A DNA stretch of 64,000 nt, taken from contig CAVYXQ010000001.1 in NCBI GenBank assembly GCA_963772555.1, positions 434,001 through 498,000 on the forward strand, read 5' to 3'. Source of the stretch: Roseiarcus sp963772555 (lineage in GTDB: Bacteria > Pseudomonadota > Alphaproteobacteria > Rhizobiales > Beijerinckiaceae). Under the pieces are notes generated by a model. It made no database searches and was not told the origin of the DNA. It saw only the letters and a program-made list of their open reading frames with translations. The translations under genes and the position numbers were made by a program. This document shows, piece by piece, positions 9,267 through 16,978 of this stretch; position 1 is the first letter of the stretch; each line of letters begins with the position of its first letter.

Positions 9267-9524
9267 GAACCCGCCCTACCGTACGCACGCAACCCTGGGG
9301 CAGTTGCGCAACACAGACAAACGTTATGGCGATGCGGTTACGGCCGGGTTAACGCAAAAGCGCGCATTGAACGGCTTTTCGTAGGAGCGGGCTCAATTCC
9401 CAGTCAGTTGGCGCTCTTGATGTTTTGGATGAAGAAATCACCGGTAAATGCAGCGAAAACTGATTTTATGCCGCTGCTGTCAGCTCCTTCGCGGCAACAT
9501 GCCGCAGGGCTAGGCCGCCAAAGA

Positions 9525-9538
9525 TTGCTGCGGTGCAA
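9525..9538 (+). promoter_or_regulatory. Operator-like inverted repeat before the phasin promoter
   Basis: TTGC, six bases, then GCAA, ending nine bases before the -35 element. PhaR-type regulators of PHB storage bind short TGC/GCA inverted repeats in phasin promoters, and this is what such a site would look like here. No phaR gene is in the window, and the match is short, so this is inference. Confidence 0.35.
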
Positions 9539-9546
9539 AAAAAGAT

Positions 9547-9574
9547 TTGACTTTTATGGTGCGGCGCACATAAT
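9547..9574 (+). promoter_or_regulatory. Sigma-70-type promoter of the phasin gene
   Basis: TTGACT at 9547-9552 and CATAAT at 9569-9574 are separated by 16 bases, close to housekeeping consensus, and lie 55 bases ahead of the phasin ATG. A strong promoter fits an abundant granule protein. Confidence 0.6.
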
Positions 9575-9629
9575 ACGCCATCGACACCGGCCGCAGCCAC
9601 CAGACTGCCGTCTAACCCAGGGGTTGAAA

Positions 9630-9972
9630 ATGACCACTACGCCAAACTTCGAAGAGTTGCAAAGCTTCTCCAAACATCAGCTCGAGGCTCTGACCGCCGC
9701 GTCCACCACGTGGACCAAGGGCATGCAGGAGCTCGCCGCCGAATTCGACGGACTATACCAAGAAGTCGTTCGCCGCCAGTTCCGCGGTGTTCGAAAAGCT
9801 GCTAGGCGCGCGCAGCGTCGAGGCGGCTGTGCAGATTCAGAGCGAGTACGCCAAGCAGGCCTACGAGGGCTTCGTGGCCCAGGCGAGCAAGTTCTCCGAA
9901 CTCTATGCGAAGGTTGCTTCCGACGCGTTGAAGCCGGTCACGTCCGCCTACGCGAATCTGCAGGCGAAGTAA
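9630..9972 (+). pseudogene. Phasin (PHB-granule protein), frameshifted
   Basis: The N-terminal frame reads MTTTPNFEELQSFSKHQL and continues to LAAEF at 9746. The natural continuation is in the next frame from 9748: TDYTKKSFAASSAVFEKLLG, then SEYAKQAYEGFVAQASKFSE to the stop at 9972. Dropping one G near 9747 joins them into a 113-residue protein of normal phasin length with amphipathic helices. Phasins coat PHB granules. There is no homopolymer at the break. As given, translation from the ATG runs on into unrelated frame-0 sequence. Either the gene is recently inactivated or the base is an assembly error. Confidence 0.88.
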
Positions 9973-10016
9973 TCGCCTGGGGCCGTCGCGGGCCCTTTAA
10001 GCGGAGCGAATTGAGA

Positions 10017-10052
10017 GCCGGCGTCCTTCGGGAGCGCCGGCCTATTTTTTTT
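10017..10052 (+). terminator. Rho-independent terminator after the phasin gene
   Basis: GCCGGCGT pairs with GCGCCGGC across a nine-base loop and is followed by a run of eight T, an intrinsic terminator about 45 bases after the phasin stop. Confidence 0.85.
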
Positions 10053-10086
10053 GTCGCCCCTTGCTGCGGCGATGGACATCCGGGCG

Positions 10087-10142
10087 CAAGGGAACAGACC
10101 CCGAGTCCGTCGCGTTTTCCAATCACTCCAGCGTTCGCGTCC
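10087..10142 (-). other. tRNA-Leu-like half, probable relic
   Basis: Read on the minus strand, the segment has a D-arm-like stretch GATTGGAAAACGC followed by GACGGACTC. These match the D arm and 5' anticodon stem of bacterial tRNA-Leu (family memory, not a search). ACGGA and TCTGT can pair around the seven-base loop CTCGGGG, which would place CGG at the anticodon. No T arm, variable arm or matching acceptor stem follows, so it cannot be a working tRNA. It could be a tRNA fragment left by recombination, or chance. Confidence 0.25.
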
Positions 10143-10322
10143 GCCCGGAATCGATTGCCGTCGAGAACGGCGCTCGGCTCTTGCGCGTGACGGGCAAATT
10201 GGCAATTCTGGGCGCGAGGCGTCCTCTCGCAAGGAGCCTGGAGCGCCCATATATGTCGCTTTAGTTAGCGTGCGTCGTTAGAATGGGTAAAGCGTGCAAC
10301 CGACGAGCAACGGGGTCGTTTC

Positions 10323-10772
10323 GTGCCTACCGCCTCCAATCCGTTTGTCGTCCGCCTGCGCGCGGGGATGGCGCGTCTCGTGAGGTGGTTCAATCCTGGG
10401 TTTGGCGCGTTTGCGTCCTCACAGCCGGCGCGTCCGTCCGCGTCGCGCGAGCCGAAGCGGGGCGGGGAAACGCCCGGCAACGGCGCGGCCGTCATCACCC
10501 GGACGCGGACGCAGACGAAGCGGCCGAACATGTACCGGGTTCTGCTCTTGAACGATGATTATACGCCGATGGAATTCGTCATCTCGATCCTTCAGGCGTT
10601 CTTCAACAAGGATGCGCAGGAGGCGACTCAGATCATGCTTCAGGTGCATCACAATGGCGTGGGGGAATGCGGGGTCTTCACCTATGAGATCGCGGAAACG
10701 AAGGTGTCCCAGGTGATGGATCACGCGCGCAAGAATCAGCATCCGCTGCAATGCATCATGGAAAAGAAGTGA
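10323..10772 (+). CDS. clpS: ATP-dependent Clp protease adaptor ClpS
   Basis: ClpS hands N-degron substrates to ClpA. The core domain from about residue 65 carries the family pattern: TKRPNMYRVLLLNDDYTPME, then FVISILQAFF, VHHNGVGECGVFTYEIAETK and HARKNQHPLQC. The GTG at 10323 gives 149 residues, with an unusually long, basic and Ser/Pro-rich N-terminal extension. An ATG at 10368 would shorten it by 15. The extension is the flexible part that enters the ClpA pore, so its length may matter. It lies 12 bases ahead of clpA. Confidence 0.92.
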   Translation: MPTASNPFVVRLRAGMARLVRWFNPGFGAFASSQPARPSASREPKRGGETPGNGAAVITRTRTQTKRPNMYRVLLLNDDYTPMEFVISILQAFFNKDAQEATQIMLQVHHNGVGECGVFTYEIAETKVSQVMDHARKNQHPLQCIMEKK

Positions 10773-10784
10773 AAGGCGCCTCCC

Positions 10785-13214
10785 ATGCCGATTTTCTCCC
10801 GAGCGCTCGAAAAAACGCTCCGTAAGGCGCTATCGCTGGCGAACGAACGCCGGCACGAATACGCGACGCTCGAGCACCTGCTGCTCGCGCTGATTGATGA
10901 CGTCGACGCGGCGGCGGTGCTGCGCGCTTGCGGGGTCGACATCGAGGCGCTTCGCAAGACGGTGATCCAATATCTCGACACCGAACTGGAAAACCTGGTC
11001 GTCGACAGCCAGGAGGAGGCGAAGGCGACGAACGGATTCCAGCGCGTCGTGCAGCGGGCGGCGTTCCATGTTCAGTCGTCCGGCCGAGAGGAAGTGACCG
11101 GGGCCAATGTGCTCGTCGCCATCTTCGCCGAGCGCGAGACGCATGCCGCCTTTTTCCTGCAGGAGCAGGACATGACGCGTTACGACGCGGTGAACTACAT
11201 CAGCCATGGCATCGCCAAGCGGCCTGGGCACTCCGACGCGTCGCGACTGCCGCGCGGGGCGGACGAGGAGCACGAAGCGCGCGATTCCAAGGACTCGAAG
11301 GACAGCGGAGATTCGAAGAAAAAGGAAGGCGCGCTGGACGCTTACTGCGTTAATCTCAACCGAAAGGCGAGGGACGGGCGCATCGATCCGCTGATTGGCC
11401 GCGAGGCCGAGGTGCAGCGGACGATCCAGGTCCTGTGCCGCCGGCAGAAGAACAATCCGCTGCTGGTCGGCGATCCCGGCGTCGGCAAGACCGCGATTGC
11501 CGAGGGCCTCGCCCGCAAGATCGTCAATTCGGACGTCCCGGAAGTGCTGGACAGCGCGACAGTGTTTGCCCTCGACATGGGGGCGCTGCTCGCCGGAACC
11601 CGCTATCGCGGCGACTTCGAGGAACGCCTGAAGCAGGTGATGAAAGAGATTGAGCAGCACAAAGACGCGATCCTCTTCATCGACGAGATCCACACGGTGA
11701 TCGGGGCGGGCGCCACGTCGGGCGGCGCCATGGACGCCTCGAACCTTCTGAAGCCGGCGCTCGCCCAGGGCACGCTGCGCTGCATCGGTTCGACGACCTA
11801 CAAGGAGTACCGGCAGTATTTCGAGAAGGACCGCGCCTTGGTCCGTCGCTTCCAGAAGATCGACGTCAAGGAGCCGAGCGTCGCCGATGCGATCGAAATC
11901 CTCAGGGGTCTCAAGCCGTATTTCGAGGAATTTCACAAGTTGCGTTACACCGGCGATGCGGTGAAGGCCGCGGTCGAACTGTCATCCCGCTATATCCACG
12001 ACCGGAAACTGCCCGACAAGGCGATCGACGTGATCGACGAGACGGGCGCGTCGCAGATGCTTCTGCCCGAGGGCAAGCGCAAGAAGACGATCGGCGTCAA
12101 GGAGATCGAGGCGACCATCGCCTCGATGGCCCGGATACCGCCGAAGTCGGTGTCAAAGGACGATTCGGAGGTGCTGCAGCACCTCGAGGACACGCTGAAG
12201 CGCGCCGTCTACGGCCAGGACGTGGCCGTTTCCGCGCTGGCCTCGGCGATCAAGCTCGCCCGCGCCGGCCTGCGCGATCCGGAGAAGCCGATCGGCTGCT
12301 ATCTGTTCTCGGGGCCGACCGGGGTCGGCAAAACCGAGGCGGCGCGCCAGCTCGCCACCAGTCTCGGACTCGAGCTCATTCGCTTCGACATGTCGGAATA
12401 CATGGAGCGCCATACCGTATCGCGACTGATCGGCGCGCCTCCCGGCTACGTCGGCTTCGACCAGGGCGGGCTTCTGACCGATGCGGTCGACCAGCATCCT
12501 CATTGCGTCCTGCTCCTGGACGAGATCGAGAAAGCCCATTCGGATCTCTTCAACATCCTCTTGCAGGTGATGGACCACGGCAAGCTGACCGACCATGCCG
12601 GCAAGGCGATCGACTTCCGAAACGTCATCCTCATCATGACGACGAACGCCGGCGCCCAGGATCTCGCCCGCGCCGCCTTCGGCTTCCACAAGGCGACCCG
12701 GGAAGGGGACGATCGCGAGGCGATCGACCGCCTGTTTGCGCCGGAGTTCCGCAATCGGCTCGACGCCATCGTCACCTTCGCGCGCCTGCCCGAATCGGTC
12801 ATTGCGCGGGTGGTCGACAAATTCATCCTTCAGCTCGAGGCGCAGCTTTCGGATCGCAATGTCACGATCGAGCTCACCGACGAGGCGCGCGCCTGGCTCG
12901 TCAAGCACGGCTACGACGAAGCGATGGGCGCCCGGCCGATGGCGCGGGTGATCCAGGTCCAGATCAAGACGCCGCTGGCTGACGAGGTGCTGTTCGGCCG
13001 CCTCAAGGGCGGCGGCGTCGTCAAGGTCGTGGTCGTCGCCGACGAGACGGGCGAGAAGAAGCTGAGCTTCGTCTATCCCGAGGGTCCGGCGCAGCCGCGC
13101 ATGGAGCGAGACCTGATCGTCGCGGCCGGCGCGCGGCGGTCGCGCAAGCGGGCCGAGCCCGCCGCCGGCGCTGCCGACGACAAGACGCGCGAACCGGAGC
13201 CAGAGGCGCCATAA
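10785..13214 (+). CDS. clpA: ATP-dependent Clp protease ATP-binding subunit ClpA
   Basis: The 809-residue double-AAA+ unfoldase feeds substrates to ClpP. In order it has an N-terminal double Clp repeat (1-145), a charged linker rich in Asp/Lys/Ser (about 150-180), a first AAA module with GDPGVGKTA near 229, and a second with GPTGVGKTE near 510. The C-terminal D2 small domain follows FAPEFRNRLD. The ClpP-docking loop reads FGF where E. coli has IGL. The C-terminal tail (Arg/Glu/Pro/Ala) is longer than usual. clpP is not in the window. Confidence 0.96.
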   Translation: MPIFSRALEKTLRKALSLANERRHEYATLEHLLLALIDDVDAAAVLRACGVDIEALRKTVIQYLDTELENLVVDSQEEAKATNGFQRVVQRAAFHVQSSGREEVTGANVLVAIFAERETHAAFFLQEQDMTRYDAVNYISHGIAKRPGHSDASRLPRGADEEHEARDSKDSKDSGDSKKKEGALDAYCVNLNRKARDGRIDPLIGREAEVQRTIQVLCRRQKNNPLLVGDPGVGKTAIAEGLARKIVNSDVPEVLDSATVFALDMGALLAGTRYRGDFEERLKQVMKEIEQHKDAILFIDEIHTVIGAGATSGGAMDASNLLKPALAQGTLRCIGSTTYKEYRQYFEKDRALVRRFQKIDVKEPSVADAIEILRGLKPYFEEFHKLRYTGDAVKAAVELSSRYIHDRKLPDKAIDVIDETGASQMLLPEGKRKKTIGVKEIEATIASMARIPPKSVSKDDSEVLQHLEDTLKRAVYGQDVAVSALASAIKLARAGLRDPEKPIGCYLFSGPTGVGKTEAARQLATSLGLELIRFDMSEYMERHTVSRLIGAPPGYVGFDQGGLLTDAVDQHPHCVLLLDEIEKAHSDLFNILLQVMDHGKLTDHAGKAIDFRNVILIMTTNAGAQDLARAAFGFHKATREGDDREAIDRLFAPEFRNRLDAIVTFARLPESVIARVVDKFILQLEAQLSDRNVTIELTDEARAWLVKHGYDEAMGARPMARVIQVQIKTPLADEVLFGRLKGGGVVKVVVVADETGEKKLSFVYPEGPAQPRMERDLIVAAGARRSRKRAEPAAGAADDKTREPEPEAP

Positions 13215-13323
13215 TCGGGCGCACGCCGCCGGCAGAACGAAAGCGTCCCCGCGTCCGGGGGCCTTCCGTTGCGTTCGGGGCAGCCTTCCGTTCCAGGAAA
13301 GATTCCGCTCCGCAGAGCGTGGC

Positions 13324-13355
13324 AAAGAAAAAGGGAAGGCGCTCGGCCTTCCCTC
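13324..13355 (-). terminator. Rho-independent terminator of the beta-barrel gene at 13.4 kb
   Basis: GGGAAGGC and GCCTTCCC pair around the loop GCTCG. On the minus strand the stem is followed by a T-rich tract (TTTTTCTTT), so it terminates the leftward beta-barrel gene, about 30 bases past its stop. Confidence 0.85.
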
Positions 13356-13384
13356 TGAATGTTGATAGCCGTCGAGCTGCCGAA

Positions 13385-14242
13385 TCAGAACTTGTAGTTG
13401 ATGCCGGCGCGGAAGATAGAGGCGTCGTAGTTGATCTTGGCCGTCGCGTACGGGAGGGGCACGCCCGCGGCGTTGAAGAAGTTGATGGCGGCGAGGTTTC
13501 CGGTCGTCGTGATGTTTTGGCTGCCGAGGTCGACGTAGAGATATTCGCCCTTGATCGTGATGTTATTGGTGATGGCGTATTCGACGCCCGCGCCTAGCGT
13601 CCAGCCGGTTCGCGTGGAGCTCGGGTTACCGTTCCAATAAAATCCCTGGGTTTGGTCATAGACGTTGAAGTTCGAGCTTCCGCCGGCGTACGCGAAGCCG
13701 CCCGTCGCGTAGAACATTAGGCGGTTGTCCGGCGTTGCGACGAAGCCGACGCGCCCGCGGGCCGTTCCCAGCCAATCCAGGTTCGCCTTGGCGTGCACAT
13801 ACAGGCTGTCGCCCACAAGGGCTGTTGGGATGGCAACGCCATTAACAATGGAGCCAAACGGAGCGCTGGCGTAACTGAATGTCTTGCCCAGGCTCGTCCC
13901 GTCGAAATCCGTCTCGACGCCGAACACGAACGCGCCGGACTGCCAGTTGTAGCCGGCCTGACCGCCGCCGATGAAGCCGCTCTGGTTATTTCCAATTCCG
14001 CCCGGGAAATAATTCGACAGCCAGCCGACGCTGGGGTCGATGAGCGTCGCACTGCGGCTGCCGCTGCTCCAAATTCCGCCGGCATTCAAGCCGACGTAGA
14101 ACCCCGTCCAGGTGAAGGGCGGCGGCACGAACACCGGCGCCGGAGCCTCCTTCCGAGTGGGAAGATCAGCAGCCTGTGCGGCGAAAGCCCCCAGAATGGT
14201 TAAAGCCGCAGTTGCGGTCCCAACGAGCCAACGATGTGTCAT
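13385..14242 (-). CDS. Outer-membrane beta-barrel protein (Omp31/opacity type)
   Basis: Starting at the ATG at 14242, which has GGAGAAAAGGGA directly ahead, the protein has 285 residues and a signal peptide ending AAQA before ADLPTRKE. The family signature FTWTGFYVGLNAGG follows, then FVFGVETDFDG, AGVEYAITNNITIKGEYLYV and the C-terminal RAGINYKF with terminal Phe. It is predicted to be an eight-stranded outer-membrane barrel. It is the second of this type in the window, but the two differ clearly in sequence. It has its own terminator and is monocistronic. Confidence 0.92.
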   Translation of the reverse strand: MTHRWLVGTATAALTILGAFAAQAADLPTRKEAPAPVFVPPPFTWTGFYVGLNAGGIWSSGSRSATLIDPSVGWLSNYFPGGIGNNQSGFIGGGQAGYNWQSGAFVFGVETDFDGTSLGKTFSYASAPFGSIVNGVAIPTALVGDSLYVHAKANLDWLGTARGRVGFVATPDNRLMFYATGGFAYAGGSSNFNVYDQTQGFYWNGNPSSTRTGWTLGAGVEYAITNNITIKGEYLYVDLGSQNITTTGNLAAINFFNAAGVPLPYATAKINYDASIFRAGINYKF

Positions 14243-14455
14243 TCCCTTTTCTCCGTTTAGATCGGCTCCGCCATACGCTCCAAACGCGCGCCGTCGCCCG
14301 TGAAAATCAACGCTCAAGGTATAGGGAGAATCGCCCCGTGAGTCCACCGTTCCGGCGGCATTTGGCCGGTTTGGTGGGAGGATGTGGCAAATAAGCCACA
14401 AAATGGAGCGGTTTGGTTAAGCAAACCTTTGCAATCACGGCGAATCTGAACCGCG

Positions 14456-15148
14456 TTAACGGGCGACGAGGCTCGCCAGGAGCACGGCGATGACCCCGGT
14501 CAGGAAGACGCCGTCAAAGGTGCCCGCGCCGCCGATGGATGCGACCGGCGCGCCGAGAGTCTGCAGCGAATCGAGGTTCAAGAGGTCCGCCCCGATGAGC
14601 ACGCCGATGCTGCCGCTGATATAGGCGAGCGGCGCGGCGAAACGCCGCGAGAACACCAGCGCCGCAAAGGCGGCCAAGAGCGGCGGCGCGACCGTCGGGA
14701 CGGCGATGCCGACGCCTGGGATCGGCGTCGCCATTTGGTGGACAAAATAGGCGACGACCGCGACCGCCAATATCGCCGAGAGCCAGAGACGATAGCGAAC
14801 GAGCAGATAGAACGACAGCATTATCGGGATCAGCGCGCCCCCGACGTTGATCGCGAGCACGGTCCCGGGCCAGTCGACCGCGACCGGGGCCAGGAACGGC
14901 ACGCCCATGATCTGCACCACCGCGTGCGAGACGATACGCTGCTCCGGGAGCCGGTATATCGGGATGTTTATGTATGATCCGAGCAGCGAGGCGAAGAGAA
15001 TCAGCGTGATGACAAGGGGATGGAAGCCGATCGACGAGGAGACGTGCCGCAGCGACCCGATCGCCAGCAGAACCACGAGGGCGACGAGGATGCCGAAAAA
15101 CAGCGCCGCCAAGCCTGCGCTCAGCGGAAAGTAATGAAGATGCATCAC
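14456..15148 (-). CDS. DUF1614 family membrane protein
   Basis: A 230-residue integral membrane protein with about seven hydrophobic helices and very few charged residues. It begins MMHLHYFPLS and contains the conserved-looking NIPIYRLPEQ and NVGGALIPIM segments typical of DUF1614, plus a C-terminal SIGGAGTFDGVFLTGVIA. Function unknown. It is the last gene of a leftward cluster after the HIT protein (27 bases) and the N-acyltransferase, so it is probably co-transcribed with them. Confidence 0.85.
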   Translation of the reverse strand: MMHLHYFPLSAGLAALFFGILVALVVLLAIGSLRHVSSSIGFHPLVITLILFASLLGSYINIPIYRLPEQRIVSHAVVQIMGVPFLAPVAVDWPGTVLAINVGGALIPIMLSFYLLVRYRLWLSAILAVAVVAYFVHQMATPIPGVGIAVPTVAPPLLAAFAALVFSRRFAAPLAYISGSIGVLIGADLLNLDSLQTLGAPVASIGGAGTFDGVFLTGVIAVLLASLVAR

Positions 15149-15175
15149 GCCCTCGATATTCCGGTCGTCGACCGG

Positions 15176-15631
15176 TTAAACGCGTGCAAAGGCGGCGATG
15201 ATCCATTCGGCGTGCGGGCGGAGCGCCTCGGCGCTGTGAAACGGTCCCCCGGGCGGCAGCAGCGCGACGCCCGTCCAGCGCGGCAGAACATGGAAGTGCA
15301 GATGGAAGACCTGCTGACCGCCAGGCGTTTCATTGAACTGCTGCAGCGTGATCCCTTCGGCTTTCATCCCGGTCATTGCCGCCTGCGCGACCTTCTGCAC
15401 TGCGGGCATGAAGCGGGCGAGATCGTCGGGCTCTATATCGAAGAGATTGCGGGCCGCGACCTTCGGGATCACCAGCGTATGCCCTTCGGCTCGGGGCATC
15501 ACGTCCATGAAGGCGAGCGAGACTTCGTCCTCGTAGACTTTGACACAAGGCGCCTCGCCGCGCAGGATTTTGGCGAAGATGTTGTTGGGATCATACGTCG
15601 GCGTCAAAGGATTCTCCCAGCGCTTCGGCAT
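15176..15631 (-). CDS. HIT family nucleotide-binding protein
   Basis: The 151-residue histidine-triad protein has the active-site HLHFH (H110, H112, H114). Upstream it carries DPNNIFAKILRGEAPC and the central HTLVIPKVAARN, all typical of Hint/HIT nucleotide phosphoramidases of bacteria. The ATG at 15631 lies inside the end of the upstream gene (41-base overlap). A TTG about eight codons later is an alternative start that would nearly remove the overlap. Physiological substrate unknown. Confidence 0.92.
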   Translation of the reverse strand: MPKRWENPLTPTYDPNNIFAKILRGEAPCVKVYEDEVSLAFMDVMPRAEGHTLVIPKVAARNLFDIEPDDLARFMPAVQKVAQAAMTGMKAEGITLQQFNETPGGQQVFHLHFHVLPRWTGVALLPPGGPFHSAEALRPHAEWIIAAFARV

Positions 15632-16850
15632 CGTTGTCGTTCTGGCGGAAGGGAACGTGTCCCTCGTAATGGGCGATGGTCCGCGCCACCGCCTCGCGCT
15701 CGTGCCGCAGATAGTCGTCGACGGCTCTCGCCAAGCGTGCGTCAGCGAATTCGTGCGCCGAATAGGTCACGACCGGTCGATAGCCGCGCGCGAGCTTGTG
15801 CTCTCCCTGCGCCCCGGCTTCGACCCGCTTGAGGCCCCGCCGGAGCGCGAACTCGATCGCCTGATAGTAGCAGACCTCAAAATGCAGGAACGGCCGGTTC
15901 TCGATCGCGCCCCAGTTGCGGCCGTAGAGCGCGTCGTCGCCGATGAAGTTGATGGCGCCGGCGATGTAGCGCCCGTTTCGCCTGGCCATCACCAGGAGGA
16001 TCCGGTCGGCCATCGAGGCCCCGACCCGGTCGAAGAAATTTCGGGTGAGATAGGGCCGGCCCCACTTCCGCGAGCCCGTGTTCATATAGAAGCGGAAGAA
16101 GGCGTCCCAGTGCTCGCGGCGGATCGCCGGGCCGGTGAGCAAATCGATCTCGACGTCGTCGCCGAGCGCGTCTCGCCGCTCGCGCTTGATCGTCTTGCGT
16201 TTGCGGGAAGACAGCGCCGCAAGAAAGTCCTCGAAGCTGGAAAACCCGTCGGCATGGAAATGGAATTGCTCCCCGTGGCGGATCAGGAATCCTGCGTCGC
16301 CAAGGCGCTTGGCGTCCTCGGCCGTAGGAAAAGTCAGATGGATTGACGAGGCCTTCGTCTGCCGGCGCAGGTCGCGCAAGCCGTCGATCAGCGCCTGGCC
16401 GGCGCCCTCGGGCGGATCGGCTGCGACAAGCAACCGGCGGCCCGTCGCCGGGGTGAACGGCGCTGCGACCTGCAGCTTTGGATAGTATCGTCCGCCCGCC
16501 CGCTCATAGGCGTCGGCCCAAGCGTGATCGAAGACATATTCTCCGAGGCTGTGGCTCTTCAGGTAGGACGGCGCGACGGCGACCATCCGACGGGACCTGT
16601 CCTCGACAATGACATGGGCCGGCGTCCATCCGGTTCGCCCGCCGGTCGAGCCCGAAGCCTCGAGCGCGTGCAGAAAGGCGTGCGTCACGAACGGATTGAA
16701 CCGCTCGCCTTCCGCTTGCGTCTCGCTTCGGCCCGGGGGGTTGGCGCAAGCATCCCATGCCGCGGCGTCGACTGCGGCGAGGGAAGCGACGACGCGCGCG
16801 GCGAAGGCAGTCATTGCGTCGATACGGTCCGAACGGGGGTTGGGATCCAT
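15591..16850 (-). CDS. GNAT/FemAB-like N-acyltransferase (COG3146)
   Basis: A protein of about 419 residues of the peptidogalycan/DUF482 group with a GNAT-like fold. Recognisable parts are VASLAAVDAAAWDACANP, NPFVTHAFLHALEASGS, SLGEYVFDHAWADAYERAGG, SSRKRKTIKRERR and GAQGEHKLARGYRPV. The exact acceptor is unknown. Start choice is uncertain: ATG at 16850 was used, the ATG at 16814 (MTAFAARVV) is equally good, and the frame is open to 16934. It is probably co-transcribed with the HIT and DUF1614 genes. Confidence 0.88.
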   Translation of the reverse strand: MDPNPRSDRIDAMTAFAARVVASLAAVDAAAWDACANPPGRSETQAEGERFNPFVTHAFLHALEASGSTGGRTGWTPAHVIVEDRSRRMVAVAPSYLKSHSLGEYVFDHAWADAYERAGGRYYPKLQVAAPFTPATGRRLLVAADPPEGAGQALIDGLRDLRRQTKASSIHLTFPTAEDAKRLGDAGFLIRHGEQFHFHADGFSSFEDFLAALSSRKRKTIKRERRDALGDDVEIDLLTGPAIRREHWDAFFRFYMNTGSRKWGRPYLTRNFFDRVGASMADRILLVMARRNGRYIAGAINFIGDDALYGRNWGAIENRPFLHFEVCYYQAIEFALRRGLKRVEAGAQGEHKLARGYRPVVTYSAHEFADARLARAVDDYLRHEREAVARTIAHYEGHVPFRQNDNDAEALGESFDADV

Positions 16851-16978
16851 CCTAACATGGTTATCCTCGTTGCAAAGGCCGATTAGCCGGCAGTCTCCGC
16901 TCCCGCGGCGAGCTCTCGAGGCTTTTGACTTCACCGGCCGCCGGCGTAGTCTTGGCAGCCGATCTTGAGGAGGAGCGG

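Larger units (their letters stand above)
9267..9629. other. Intergenic region upstream of the phasin gene
   Basis: This 363-base stretch separates the divergent carboxypeptidase and phasin genes. It holds the phasin promoter and a TTGC/GCAA operator-like site near its right end, annotated separately. The rest is AT-richer than its surroundings and shows no coding frame or repeat that I can support. Confidence 0.7.
9973..10322. other. Intergenic region between phasin and clpS
   Basis: The 350-base gap holds the phasin terminator and a tRNA-like segment on the minus strand (both annotated separately). The part from 10150 to 10322 shows no gene I can support; the clpS start lies at its end. Confidence 0.6.

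Noticed and set aside
7722..10190. An 822-codon plus-strand open frame
   Set aside because: It is the antisense of the carboxypeptidase gene joined to frame 0 of the phasin; Arg/His-rich composition and no motifs.
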